Positions 27,996-36,428 of a stretch of DNA of 64,000 nt are shown here, piece after piece (position 1 is the stretch's first letter; each line of letters begins with the position of its first letter). A model generated the notes under the pieces. It saw only the letters and a program-made list of their open reading frames with translations, was not told the DNA's origin and did not search any database. Source of the DNA: Luteimonas padinae (GTDB taxonomy: Bacteria > Pseudomonadota > Gammaproteobacteria > Xanthomonadales > Xanthomonadaceae); NCBI RefSeq assembly GCF_014652935.1, contig NZ_BMZT01000008.1:62001-126000 (forward strand), given 5' to 3'. The position numbers were made by a program, and so were the translations under genes.

Positions 27996-28538
27996 ATGCG
28001 ACGCATCTCTGCCGCCCTGGCGGCCACCACGCTGCTGGCCGCCTGCGCCAGCGCCCCGCCGGCGCCGCGCGCGCCTGGCCCTGCAGCGCCACCTCCGCGC
28101 GCCGAGGCCGGCACCGCCACCGCCGCGCGCGCCAACCTCGCCGCCGCCTCCGCCACCCTCGCCAGTGGCCGCATCGACCTGCGGGCCGAGTCCGGCGGGG
28201 TGCGCCTGTCGGGCGAAATCGGCGGCCTCAGCCGCCACGGCGCCCACGTACTGCAGGTGCATGCGCGCGGCGACTGCAGCGCGGTCGACGCCTCCAGCGC
28301 CGGTCCGTATTTCGACGCCAGCGGCCAGGGCGCGCCCGACGGCGGCAGCGACCGGATCGTCGCCGACGCACGCGGCGTGGCCCGGGTCGACCAGCTTGTC
28401 CGCGGCGCCGTGCTCGGCGGCGGCGCCGGCAACGACATCGCCGGGCGTTCGCTCGTCGTGCTCGGTTCCACCCCCGGTGCGACCGGCGCGCGGATCGCCT
28501 GTGGCGTCATCACCCTTGCGCCCGACGGCGCGCCCTAG
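27996..28538 (+). CDS. Degenerate Cu/Zn superoxide dismutase-like lipoprotein
   Basis: A 180-residue lipoprotein precursor (lipobox LLAAC, Cys17) with the SodC fold but without its metal site. Aligned to the next gene, the copper pair HGFHVHE reads HVLQVHA (first ligand His to Gln), the bridging GGHFNP reads AGPYFDA (His to Tyr), the zinc loop with its His and Asp ligands is shortened and lacks them, and the last copper ligand VIVH reads LVVL. The two disulfide cysteines (GDC and IACGVI) remain. It lies 15 bases before the intact sodC, indicating a tandem duplication with one copy turned into a non-enzymatic protein. The start ATG 27996 gives the signal peptide. Confidence 0.75.
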   Translation: MRRISAALAATTLLAACASAPPAPRAPGPAAPPPRAEAGTATAARANLAAASATLASGRIDLRAESGGVRLSGEIGGLSRHGAHVLQVHARGDCSAVDASSAGPYFDASGQGAPDGGSDRIVADARGVARVDQLVRGAVLGGGAGNDIAGRSLVVLGSTPGATGARIACGVITLAPDGAP

Positions 28539-28553
28539 GAAGGAGTAGCACCC

Positions 28554-29210
28554 ATGCGCACGATTCCCATGACCCTGCTGGCCGCGTCGCTGGCCCTTGC
28601 CCTGGCGGCCTGTGCCGACCGCAGCGACGACGCCGGCGCGTCCACCACGCCGTCGGCCGATGCCGCCACCGCGGCCGGCGCCGTCGACGCGCCGGCGGAC
28701 GGCATGCCGCCCCCCGCGGCGTCCGACATGACCACCACGCCGGCGCCGCACACCGTCGCGGTGCTGGCGGCCACCGAAGGCAATTCGGTCACTGGCGAGC
28801 TGGCGTTCGAGGCCGTGGACGGCGGCGTCGCCATCACCGGCCAGGTCAACGGCCTGACGCCGGGCAGCGAGCACGGCTTCCACGTGCACGAGACCGGTGA
28901 CTGCAGCGCGCCCGACGGCACCAGCGCCGGCGGCCACTTCAACCCGGTGGGGACCGCGCACGGCCGCGTCGGCTCCGGCGAGCACCACGTGGGCGATACC
29001 GACAACATCACCGCCGACGACACCGGCGTGGCGGTGGTCAACACCCGCCTCGAAGGCGCGACGCTGGCCGATGGCGCGCCGACCGACGTCCTTGGCCGCG
29101 GCGTCATCGTGCACGCCGATCCCGACGACTACGCCACCCAGCCCACCGGCAACGCCGGCGCGCGCCTGGCGTGCGGCGTGATCACCCAGTCCGGCGCCCA
29201 GGCGCAGTAA
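28554..29210 (+). CDS. sodC: Periplasmic Cu/Zn superoxide dismutase, lipoprotein type
   Basis: Converts superoxide to oxygen and peroxide in the periplasm. The 218-residue precursor has a lipobox LAAC (Cys18), an Ala/Thr/Pro-rich linker (20-65) and the full dismutase domain. Copper and zinc ligands are all visible: HGFHVHE, the bridging His in GGHFNP, AHG, the EHH-VGD segment with the zinc Asp, and VIVHADPDDY. The cysteines GDC and LACGVI form the conserved disulfide. A good AAGGAG site precedes ATG 28554. It follows its degenerate paralogue in the same operon. Confidence 0.92.
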   Translation: MRTIPMTLLAASLALALAACADRSDDAGASTTPSADAATAAGAVDAPADGMPPPAASDMTTTPAPHTVAVLAATEGNSVTGELAFEAVDGGVAITGQVNGLTPGSEHGFHVHETGDCSAPDGTSAGGHFNPVGTAHGRVGSGEHHVGDTDNITADDTGVAVVNTRLEGATLADGAPTDVLGRGVIVHADPDDYATQPTGNAGARLACGVITQSGAQAQ

Positions 29211-29220
29211 CCGGGCGCCG

Positions 29221-30147
29221 TCAGCGCGCGGGCAGGGCCGCCAGCTCCGCCCGCGCGTCGTCCCGGCAGTGGATGAACTCCACCGCCAGGCCATGCGCGC
29301 GCAGCAGGCTGGCGAGCTGGCGCTGGCGCGCCTCGAAGTGGGCGTAGAGGCGTTCGAGGCGGGCAAGTGACGCCGCGTCCCCGTCTTCGGCGGACGCGCC
29401 TGGCGCGTAGTGCGCATGCCAGGCCGCCGGCGCGAACAGCGCCATGCGTACCTGGCCGCCGCCCGCGTAGTGCAGCAGCGGTTCCGGCGGCGCATCCATC
29501 CAGGCCTCGCGCGCCGGCGACAGCAGCGCGGTCTCCAGCAGCGGCCACAGCGCCTCAAGGCCGGCATGTTCGTACTGCATCGCGGTCATCGCGCACAGGT
29601 CGTGCACGGTGAGGTAGCGCGCGTGCTCGACCCGCATGCCGAAGGCTTCCTGCGCCGCCAGCGCGGTGCCGGCGCCGGCCATGCCTTCTTCCATCAGGTC
29701 GGCTTCGAAGCGCGCGGAGACGCGGGCCACGACCGCGGCATCGCCGTCGAGCACGAAGGGCAGCAGGCGCAGCGGCCCGTCGGCATGTTCCGGTGCCGGC
29801 GACAGCGCGCCGGGCAGCTGGCCCTCGTGGCTGCCGAACGCGAGGATCCGGGCGCCGCCGCCGGGCGCGCGCGGCGCCTTGGCCGCGAGCTGCCACAGCT
29901 CCTGGTGCAGCGGCCAGCCGGGCCGCAGCAGCTCCACCGGATCGAAGTGCGCGGCGACCAGGGTGCAGTCCAGGCCCGCGGCCTCGGGTGCGAAGCCGGC
30001 CAGGTCGGCCGCGACCAGCGCGGCCAGCGCTCCGGCGTCGGCCTGTGCGATCGCATCGCGGCCGATGCCGCTGCCCGGCGAACGTTCCAGTGCGAGCGCG
30101 CCGAGCACGCGCGCGGGTCCCTGTCTGCTGGTCGTGGTCTGGTTCAT
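29221..30147 (-). CDS. Conserved hypothetical protein of unknown function
   Basis: A 308-residue cytoplasmic-looking protein with high Ala/Leu content, no signal peptide and no membrane segment. Recognisable only as a type seen in related genomes, not as a functional family. Notable segments are AAHFDPVELLRPGWPLH (about 65-81), ARILAFGSHEGQLPG (about 99-113) and a helical run around 155-215 containing MEEGMAGAGTALAAQEAFG. It converges with sodC (10 bases between stops) and is divergent from the thiolase gene. Codon use matches the core. I do not assign an activity. Confidence 0.7.
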   Translation of the reverse strand: MNQTTTSRQGPARVLGALALERSPGSGIGRDAIAQADAGALAALVAADLAGFAPEAAGLDCTLVAAHFDPVELLRPGWPLHQELWQLAAKAPRAPGGGARILAFGSHEGQLPGALSPAPEHADGPLRLLPFVLDGDAAVVARVSARFEADLMEEGMAGAGTALAAQEAFGMRVEHARYLTVHDLCAMTAMQYEHAGLEALWPLLETALLSPAREAWMDAPPEPLLHYAGGGQVRMALFAPAAWHAHYAPGASAEDGDAASLARLERLYAHFEARQRQLASLLRAHGLAVEFIHCRDDARAELAALPAR

Positions 30148-30224
30148 TGGCCCTGCGCATGAGCGGCGCTAAACTCGGATCCATTATGCCTGCCACGGTC
30201 GGCGGGCCGCCTGCGAGGTTCCCG

Positions 30225-31502
30225 ATGCTGCATGGTCGTCCCGTCGCCGTCCTCGGCGGCGTCCGCATCCCCTTCTGCCGCCAGAACACCGCCTATGCGG
30301 ACGTCGGCAACCTCGGCATGTCGGTGCGCACGCTCGGTGCCCTGGTGGAGAAGTTCGGCCTGCACGGCCAGCGCTTGGGCGAGGTCGCGATGGGGGCGGT
30401 GATCAAGCACTCCAGCGACTGGAACCTCGGCCGCGAGGCGGCGCTGTCGTCCGGGCTGTCGCCGCTGACGCCGGGCATCACCCTGCAGCGCGCCTGCGGC
30501 ACCTCGCTGGATTCGATCATCACCATCGGCAACAAGATCGCCGCCGGCCAGATCGACAGCGGCATCGGCGGCGGCAGCGACACCACCTCCGACGTGCCGA
30601 TCGTGTACGGCAAGTCGCTGCGCCGCCGCCTGCTGGCGGCCAATGTGGCCAAGACCCCGCGCGACCGGCTGGCGCAGTTCCGCGGCTTCCGCCTGCGCGA
30701 ACTGAAGCCTGAATTCCCCGGCGTGGCCGAGCCGCGCACCGGCAAGTCGATGGGCGAGCACTGCGAGGACATGGCCAAGGAGTGGAGCATCTCGCGCGAC
30801 TCGCAGGACGAGCTGGCGGTGGCCTCGCACCACAGGCTGGCCGCGGCCTACGAGCGCGGCTTCTTCGACGACCTGGTGGTGGCTTTCCGCGGGGTCTCGC
30901 GCGACAACATCCTGCGCGCCGATTCCACGCTGGAGAAGCTGGCGACGCTGAAGCCGGCCTTCGACAAGGTCTCCGGCCGCGGCACGCTCACCGCCGGCAA
31001 TTCCACGCCGCTGACCGACGGCGCCGCCGCCTGCCTGCTGTCCACCGACGAATGGGCCGCCGCGCACGGCCACGAAGTGCTGTGCCACATCCGCGACGCG
31101 CACGTGGCCGCGGTCGACTTCGTCCATGGCGAAGGCCTGCTGATGGCGCCGACCGTGGCCGTGGCCGAAATGCTGGCGCGCAACGGCCTCACCCTGCAGG
31201 ACTTCGACATCTACGAGATCCACGAGGCCTTCGCCGCCCAGGTGCTGTGCACGCTGCGCGCCTGGGAGAGCGAGGGCTACTGCCGCAACCGCCTTGGCCT
31301 GGACGCGCCGCTGGGCCGCATCGACCCGGCGAAGATCAACCCGGTCGGCTCGTCGCTGGCCACCGGCCACCCCTTCGCCGCCACCGGCGCGCGCGTGGTG
31401 GCCACCGCCGCCCGCCAGCTGCAGGAACGCGGCGGCGGCCGCGCCCTGGTGTCCATCTGCACCGCCGGCGGCATGGGCGTGGTGGCGATCCTCGAGCGCT
31501 GA
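30225..31502 (+). CDS. Acetyl-CoA C-acyltransferase (thiolase, FadI-like)
   Basis: Thiolase of the fatty-acid degradation type. Visible catalytic residues are the nucleophilic Cys in LQRACGTSLDS (about residue 89), His in EIHEAFAAQ (about 333-341) and the second Cys in CTAGGMG near the C-terminus, plus NPVGSSLATGHPFAATGAR. The 425 residues are a usual length, and the extended N-terminal phrase VAVLGGVRIPFCRQNTAYAD is typical of FadI-like forms. ATG 30225 has GAGG seven bases upstream; ATG 30186 is an in-frame alternative with a poorer site. No dehydrogenase partner gene is adjacent, so the pathway role (beta-oxidation or acetoacetyl-CoA metabolism) is open. Confidence 0.9.
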   Translation: MLHGRPVAVLGGVRIPFCRQNTAYADVGNLGMSVRTLGALVEKFGLHGQRLGEVAMGAVIKHSSDWNLGREAALSSGLSPLTPGITLQRACGTSLDSIITIGNKIAAGQIDSGIGGGSDTTSDVPIVYGKSLRRRLLAANVAKTPRDRLAQFRGFRLRELKPEFPGVAEPRTGKSMGEHCEDMAKEWSISRDSQDELAVASHHRLAAAYERGFFDDLVVAFRGVSRDNILRADSTLEKLATLKPAFDKVSGRGTLTAGNSTPLTDGAAACLLSTDEWAAAHGHEVLCHIRDAHVAAVDFVHGEGLLMAPTVAVAEMLARNGLTLQDFDIYEIHEAFAAQVLCTLRAWESEGYCRNRLGLDAPLGRIDPAKINPVGSSLATGHPFAATGARVVATAARQLQERGGGRALVSICTAGGMGVVAILER

Positions 31503-31531
31503 GGGTTCTGCGCTCCGGGTGGGGCAGGTGG

Positions 31532-31760
31532 TTTTGCCACGGATTTACGCGGATGGGCGCGGATTTACGCGGATCTGGCCGAGGCCAGTGCACGGACCAC
31601 GCCTTGCACGGGGCCTCTCGTTCCGAGAGGTGTTCCCCCGCGAGGCGGAAGATCCGGTCAGTTGTTGAAAGGATCCGTACGAGCCGCGGATCCATACTTC
31701 TGCTTCGCGTTTGCTCTATCCGTGTAAATCCGCGCCCATCCGCGTAAATCCGTGGCAAAA
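31532..31760. repeat. Long inverted repeat in a tail-to-tail gap (family shared with 60.7 kb)
   Basis: Arms 31532-31574 and 31718-31760 are complementary over 43 bases with one mismatch; each contains two copies of a GGATTTACGCGGAT unit after TTTTGCCAC. About 143 bases lie between. The gap is between the ends of the thiolase and hemY genes. The same arm sequence (GCCACGGATTTRCGCGGAT) recurs in the 60,694-60,944 element. Confidence 0.8.
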
Positions 31761-31786
31761 GCTTTTCCGCCCAGCCCCCCGTCGCC

Positions 31787-32983
31787 TTACAGCGGCGGAG
31801 GCAAGGACGCGGCGGGTTCGACGAAGGGGGCGGGCGGCTCGCCGCGCTGCATGCGCAGGGCGTTGGCGTAGGCGATGCGGGCGCGGCTGTCGTCGCCGGC
31901 GGTGGCGTAGCCGTCGCCCAGTTCCTCCCAGGCGTCGGGGCCGGCGCCCTGGGCGATCGCGCGCTGCAGGTGGTCCTGGGCCTGCGGCCAGTCGCCGCGG
32001 GCGCGGGCCAGGCGGGCGAGGGTGAGCAGCAGGGCCGGGCTGCCCGGATGCTGCTGCAGCCAGCGCCGGGCGGTGGCTTCGCGGTGCTCGACGCGCTCGA
32101 TGGGCAGGCGGCCGTAACGGTTGGCCAGGGTTTCGTCCCAGCGCTCGTCCAGGGCGTTCTCGATGCTCGAGGTGGCGGCTTCTTCCCAGCGCAGGTCGGC
32201 GGCGCGGTCGGCGTAGGCGGCGACCACCCGGGGCTCGCTGCGCAGCGGCTTGGGCAGGGTTTCCCAGCGGTCGGCCAGGGCGTTGCCGTCGGCGGCTTCG
32301 GCCAGGGCCAGCGCGGCCCAGTCGCGCTCGCGCTCGGCGAGCACGGCCTCGGGCAGGGCCTGCTGCTGGCGCAGGGCGCCGAGCAGGGCATAGGCCTCGG
32401 CGGACTGGCGCGAGGCGGCCAGGGCGTCGGCACGCAGGGCCAGGCCGCGCGGTGACAGCGGCTGGGCGGCGGGGTCGTCCAGCGCGACCAGCGCGTCGGT
32501 GGGGCGATCCTCGGCCAGCGCCAGTTCGGCGCGGCCGATGGCGCGGGTCAGCGCGTGGCTGGCGTCGATCGCGTCGAGGTGGCTGCGCGCGGCGGCGTGG
32601 TCGCCGCGCGCCATGGCGGCGCGGGCGGCGGCCAGGCGCGCGACCGCGGCATCGCTGTCCTCGGCCGCCTGCGGCAGCAGCTTCTCCGCGCGGGCGTAGT
32701 GGCCCTGGTGCAGGGCCTCGAGGCCGGTGCCCAGGCGCTCGCGCGACTGGCGCTCGCGGCGGCTGCGCCAGGCGCGCAGCGGCAGCGCCACCAGCGACCA
32801 CAGCAGCCACAGCACGAGCAGCCCGGCCACGACGGCCACCGAGACCCACAGCAGGTTGGTGGTGTAGTCCCAGCCGCGGTAGCGCACCAGCACATAGCCG
32901 GGATCCTGCGCGAGCAGGTGCCAGGCCATGGCGCCGATGATCGCCAGCAGGATCCAGACAAGCAGGTTTCGGAACAGGTTCAT
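31787..32983 (-). CDS. hemY: HemY protein of haem biosynthesis (TPR membrane protein)
   Basis: Inner-membrane TPR protein encoded at the end of the hemDXY operon in proteobacteria; required for full protohaem synthesis, exact role unsettled. Two N-terminal membrane helices (about residues 5-22 and 40-63) are separated by DPGYVLVRYRGWDYTTNLLW, a diagnostic HemY phrase. The rest (about 80-385) is a series of helical TPR-like repeats rich in Ala and Leu. The 398-residue length fits. ATG 32983 starts the first membrane helix. It lies 52 bases after hemX. This is the oxygen-independent TPR HemY, unrelated to the Bacillus oxidase of the same name. Confidence 0.9.
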   Translation of the reverse strand: MNLFRNLLVWILLAIIGAMAWHLLAQDPGYVLVRYRGWDYTTNLLWVSVAVVAGLLVLWLLWSLVALPLRAWRSRRERQSRERLGTGLEALHQGHYARAEKLLPQAAEDSDAAVARLAAARAAMARGDHAAARSHLDAIDASHALTRAIGRAELALAEDRPTDALVALDDPAAQPLSPRGLALRADALAASRQSAEAYALLGALRQQQALPEAVLAERERDWAALALAEAADGNALADRWETLPKPLRSEPRVVAAYADRAADLRWEEAATSSIENALDERWDETLANRYGRLPIERVEHREATARRWLQQHPGSPALLLTLARLARARGDWPQAQDHLQRAIAQGAGPDAWEELGDGYATAGDDSRARIAYANALRMQRGEPPAPFVEPAASLPPPL

Positions 32984-33035
32984 GGCAGCCTCCGATGTCG
33001 CCGCCACCCTAGCGGCGGCGATGTCGCGGCCGTGT

Positions 33036-34082
33036 TCACATTGGCGCGCGGGCGTCGTCGCGGCGGCCGCGCTGCAGGCGCAGCTGGTCGAGCGTGGTGC
33101 CCAGCGTCGGCAGTTCGACCGCCAGCGGCAGCGCGGCGATGGCGTCCAGCTCGCGCAGGCGGGCGTCGCGCGCCGCCGACCGCGGCCACAGCCGCGGCAC
33201 CAGGGCGCGGACGCGGGCGAGGGCGGCGGCGTAGCCGGCGTGGTCGCGGCGTTCGGCCGCCATGCGCGCCAGCGACAGCTCCAGGCGCAGCGAGGCCAGG
33301 CCGGCCGCCCGCTCGCCGGCGTCGACCACCAGCACCTGGTCGCTGCGCCGGACATGGACGATGCGGCTGGCCACGCGCTGCCACCAGGGCTGCGCCGACG
33401 TCGTGGCGCCGCGCTCCGGCGTGGCCGCGGCCACGACGGGCGCGCCGGCCGCGGCGTCGAGGCCCGCCTCGAACGCGTCCAGGCGCGCGACCGCGGCGAC
33501 GCGCGGGTCCGCGCCGAGTGCGTCGAGCATGGCGCGCTCGTCGGCCAGCACCTGGCGCAGGTCGATGTCGGCCGGGGCGTCGAGGGCGTCGAGCAGGCGC
33601 GCGGCCAGTGCATAGGCGCTGCGCGCGCCCTGCAGGTCGCCGGCGAGCAGCAGCCGCTGCCGGCCCTGCGCCAGCAGCAGTTCGATCTCGTCCAGGCGCA
33701 GCGCGCGCGCGGCATCCTGCGCCGGGTCGGCCAGGCGCTGCACGCTGTCCTCGAGCAGCGCCGCGCGCTGGCCCATCGCCAGCAGCTCGTCGCGCAGCAG
33801 GCGGTTGGTGGCCTCGGCCTGCTGCAGGCGCATGCCCTGGGCCTGCTGGCCCTGGCGCAGGGTGGCCACGCGCTGCTGCAGGGCCTCGATGCGCACGGTT
33901 TCCTCGGCGTCCGCGGCGCGGCGTTCGTCGCGCTCGGACTGCCACGCCCGCCAGCCCAGCGCACCGGCCAGCGGCAGCGCCACCAGCAGGAGCAGCCAGG
34001 CCAGTGCGGAGGTGCGGCGGCGGGGTGCCGCGGAAGACTCGGGGGCGTTCAAGGGCGCGCGCGGAAAGGAGCCGGGGCGCAC
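33036..34082 (-). CDS. hemX: HemX-family membrane-anchored protein of haem biosynthesis
   Basis: HemX-like protein (often labelled uroporphyrinogen-III C-methyltransferase, although the family lacks a methylase domain). It has a short cytoplasmic start, one membrane helix (about residues 26-44), then a long coiled coil (about 50-110) and a helical periplasmic domain containing WWQRVASRIVHVRR (about 230-243), which is characteristic. The 348-residue length is normal. The start is GTG 34082, three bases after the hemD stop, so translation is probably coupled. It lies between hemD and hemY as in other gammaproteobacteria. Confidence 0.85.
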   Translation of the reverse strand: MRPGSFPRAPLNAPESSAAPRRRTSALAWLLLLVALPLAGALGWRAWQSERDERRAADAEETVRIEALQQRVATLRQGQQAQGMRLQQAEATNRLLRDELLAMGQRAALLEDSVQRLADPAQDAARALRLDEIELLLAQGRQRLLLAGDLQGARSAYALAARLLDALDAPADIDLRQVLADERAMLDALGADPRVAAVARLDAFEAGLDAAAGAPVVAAATPERGATTSAQPWWQRVASRIVHVRRSDQVLVVDAGERAAGLASLRLELSLARMAAERRDHAGYAAALARVRALVPRLWPRSAARDARLRELDAIAALPLAVELPTLGTTLDQLRLQRGRRDDARAPM

Positions 34083-34085
34083 ATG

Positions 34086-34862
34086 TTAGGGCGTCGCGGA
34101 CGCCTCCGTGCAGGCCGCGAGCATGTCCGGGATGCGCGCGCTGGCGGCGACCGCGGCCACGTGCAGGCCGTGGTCGCGTGCCAGGTCCGCGAGGCGGTCG
34201 CTGGCCGCGACCACGCGGGCGCGGCGGAGGCCGGCCAGAGCGTCGGCGGGCAGGGTCGTGAGCACCCTTTCCAGCGCTTCGCCGCTGCTCGCCAGCAGCC
34301 ATGCCGGCGCGTCCAGCGCACGCAGCGCCGCGATTGCGCGCGGCGAAGGTGGCACCGGCACGCGCGCGTAGACGTTGGCGCGCAGCACCCGCGCGCCGCG
34401 CCCGGCCAGGGTGGCGGCGATCACGCCGCGACCGCCGGGCGCGGTCACCAGGCCGACGTCGAGGCCGTCGACGTCCTGCAGCTGCGGCAGCGCCAGCAGC
34501 CCCTCGCTGTCCATGCGCTGCGGCGAGGCGACATCACCCGCGCCCGCGCGGCGCAGCGCACGCGCGGTGCCGGCGCCAACCGCCACCCACGCCTGCCCAT
34601 CGGCTGGCCGCAGCGCCTGCAGGCGGCGCGCGGACGCCACCGCGGCCGGACTGGTGAACACCACCTTGGGCGCCGCCAGTGACCGTTCCAGCGCGCGTCG
34701 TGCGTCGTCGTCATCGAGATCCTCGATGCGCCAGGGCGACAGCGCGAGGGTGCGCGCGCCCAGCGCGGCAGCGGCACGCCGCACGCCGCCGTGGCCGCCG
34801 ACCGGCCGCAGCGAGATCACGTAGCATCCGGACAGCGGCCCGGTGGAGGCGTGCGCAGGCAT
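34086..34862 (-). CDS. hemD: Uroporphyrinogen-III synthase
   Basis: Cyclises hydroxymethylbilane with ring-D inversion to uroporphyrinogen III. The 258-residue protein shows the two-lobed family pattern: ISLRPVGGHGGVRRAAAALGA at the start, the LDDDDARRALERSL and PKVVFTSPAAV phrases (about 62-80), AWVAVGAGTARALRRAG (about 95-111) and a C-terminal ASSGEALERVL (about 180). Sequence conservation in this family is weak, but the operon with hemX and hemY is decisive. ATG 34862 starts the gene, divergent from a thioesterase gene with 69 bases between them. Confidence 0.88.
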   Translation of the reverse strand: MPAHASTGPLSGCYVISLRPVGGHGGVRRAAAALGARTLALSPWRIEDLDDDDARRALERSLAAPKVVFTSPAAVASARRLQALRPADGQAWVAVGAGTARALRRAGAGDVASPQRMDSEGLLALPQLQDVDGLDVGLVTAPGGRGVIAATLAGRGARVLRANVYARVPVPPSPRAIAALRALDAPAWLLASSGEALERVLTTLPADALAGLRRARVVAASDRLADLARDHGLHVAAVAASARIPDMLAACTEASATP

Positions 34863-34931
34863 CGCGCCAGCTTGGTGCCTGGCGCCCGCACCCGCAAGGC
34901 ACCGGCCCCCGAAGACACTGGAACGCGACAC

Positions 34932-35396
34932 ATGCAACTGGACGACGAACTCCGCGCGCTGGATGCGCACTACCGCTCGATGCCGCCGGTGGCGGCCATG
35001 GACATCGCCATCGCCGGCCGCGACGTCGAGGCCGACACGCTGACCCTGCGCGCGCCGCTGGCGCTCAACGTCAACGACAAGGCCTGCGCCTTCGGCGGCA
35101 GCCTGGTGTCGCTGCTGACGCTGGCCGGCTGGGGCCTGGTGACCCTGCGCTGCCACCAGCTGGGCATCGACGCCGACGTCTTCGTGGCCGACAGCGAGAT
35201 CCGCTACCTGGCCCCGCTCTACGCCGACCTGCGCGCCACCGCGGCGCTGGCCGACGGCAGCGGCTGGGCGCCGTTCGACCAGGCGCTGCGCAGCCGCGGC
35301 CGCGCCCGCGTGCGCATCGCCGCCAGCGTGCCGCTGCCCGATGGCGGCATCGCCACCACCCTGCGCGCCGGCTACGCCGCGATCGCCAGGGGTTAG
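34932..35396 (+). CDS. YiiD-type thioesterase (hotdog fold)
   Basis: A 154-residue protein of the putative thioesterase family found at the C-terminus of YiiD. The hotdog-type core is visible: PLALNVNDKACAFGGSLVSLLTLAGWG (about 40-66) contains the long central helix with the preceding N-x-N-D-K loop, and later strands include ADSEIRYLAPLYADLRATA (about 85-103). Acyl-CoA thioester hydrolysis is the expected activity, substrate unknown. It is monocistronic or cotranscribed with the lipoprotein gene 31 bases downstream and is divergent from hemD. Confidence 0.8.
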   Translation: MQLDDELRALDAHYRSMPPVAAMDIAIAGRDVEADTLTLRAPLALNVNDKACAFGGSLVSLLTLAGWGLVTLRCHQLGIDADVFVADSEIRYLAPLYADLRATAALADGSGWAPFDQALRSRGRARVRIAASVPLPDGGIATTLRAGYAAIARG

Positions 35397-35427
35397 GATG
35401 GCCGCCGCCATCCCCGGGAACCCCGAC

Positions 35428-35859
35428 ATGCGACCGATGCACGCCCGCAACGCCCTCGTCCTCCTCGCGCTGCTGGCCTGCGCGCTGCTGCTGCCCGGCT
35501 GCGCCAGCACCGGCAAGGGCGAGGCGCTGCAGCGCGCGCAGTATGCCTGGTCGGCGGCGATCCGCTGGGGCGACTTCGAGGGCGCCTGGAACCTGGTCGA
35601 CCCGGAGTTCCGCGAGCAGCACCCGCTGACCGACGTCGAGCTGGAGCGCTATGCCCAGGTGCAGGTGTCCCATTACCGCGAGCTCGGCGTGCAGCCGGCC
35701 ACGGACGGCACGGCTGTCCGCGACATCGACATCGGCGTGATCAACCGCCACACCATGGCCGAGCGCGGCATGCGCTACCGCGAATCCTGGCGCTGGGACG
35801 AGGCCGCGGGCACCTGGTGGAACACCGGCGGCCTGCCCGACTTCTGGCGCGGCGAGTAG
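35428..35859 (+). CDS. Small lipoprotein of unknown function
   Basis: A 143-residue lipoprotein precursor with signal peptide MRPMHARNALVLLALLACALLLPGC; the lipobox LPGC puts the lipidated Cys near residue 25. The mature domain (30-143) has a pattern like small NTF2-like folds: RAQYAWSAAIRWGDFEGAWNLVDPEFR, then VSHYRELG and a C-terminal run of aromatic residues (ESWRWDEAAGTWWNTGGLPDFW). No family was assigned. ATG 35428 is the start that gives a normal signal peptide; ATG 35398 would add ten residues. Confidence 0.7.
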   Translation: MRPMHARNALVLLALLACALLLPGCASTGKGEALQRAQYAWSAAIRWGDFEGAWNLVDPEFREQHPLTDVELERYAQVQVSHYRELGVQPATDGTAVRDIDIGVINRHTMAERGMRYRESWRWDEAAGTWWNTGGLPDFWRGE

Positions 35860-35929
35860 CCGCCGCGCGCTTTGCGCCGCCGGCGGCACTGGGAGACAAT
35901 CGCCGCCCGCCGCAGGATGGCCGACCAAC

Positions 35930-36370
35930 GTGAACTTCGAAGAACTGTGGGCCTTCCTCGGCCGCAACCCCATGCTGTCGCTGGCCCTGGCCGGCATCAC
36001 CGTGGCGATCGTCTACACCGAGCTCATGCGCGTGTTCCGCGGCTTCAAGGGCCTGCGCCCGGCCGAGCTCACCGCGCTGGTGAACCGCGAGGACGCGCTG
36101 GTGGTCGACCTGCGCCCGGCCGCCGAGTTCGAGAAGGGCCACATCCCCGGCTCGAAGAACGTGCAGATGGCCCAGTTCGATCCCGAGAACAAGGCCCTGG
36201 CCGGCGCGAAGTCGCTGCCGGTGGTGGCCGTGTGCAAGACCGGCGTGACCGCGGTCGACGCTGCCAAGCGCCTGCGCAAGGCCGGCTTCGAGAAGGTCTA
36301 CGTGCTCGAAGGTGGCATCGGCGCGTGGCAGCAGGCCGACCTGCCGCTGGCCAAGGGGCGCGGCAAGTAG
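35930..36370 (+). CDS. Membrane-anchored rhodanese-like protein (YibN-type)
   Basis: A 146-residue protein with one N-terminal membrane helix (about 13-30) and a rhodanese domain (about 45-140). The active-site loop [10 protein letters not shown] has the catalytic Cys near residue 104, and the domain contains [19 protein letters not shown] (about 60-78). Such proteins transfer sulfur from a persulfide; YibN of E. coli has the same layout and lies near secB too. The start is GTG 35930. It is followed by secB 58 bases downstream; the glutaredoxin gene often found between them in relatives is absent here. Confidence 0.88.
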   Translation: MNFEELWAFLGRNPMLSLALAGITVAIVYTELMRVFRGFKGLRPAELTALVNREDALVVDLRPAAEFEKGHIPGSKNVQMAQFDPENKALAGAKSLPVVAVCKTGVTAVDAAKRLRKAGFEKVYVLEGGIGAWQQADLPLAKGRGK

Positions 36371-36428
36371 CCGTCGGCCCCGTGCGATAATCCTCTCCTT
36401 AACCCGAATTCCGCTGGAGCAACACGAG

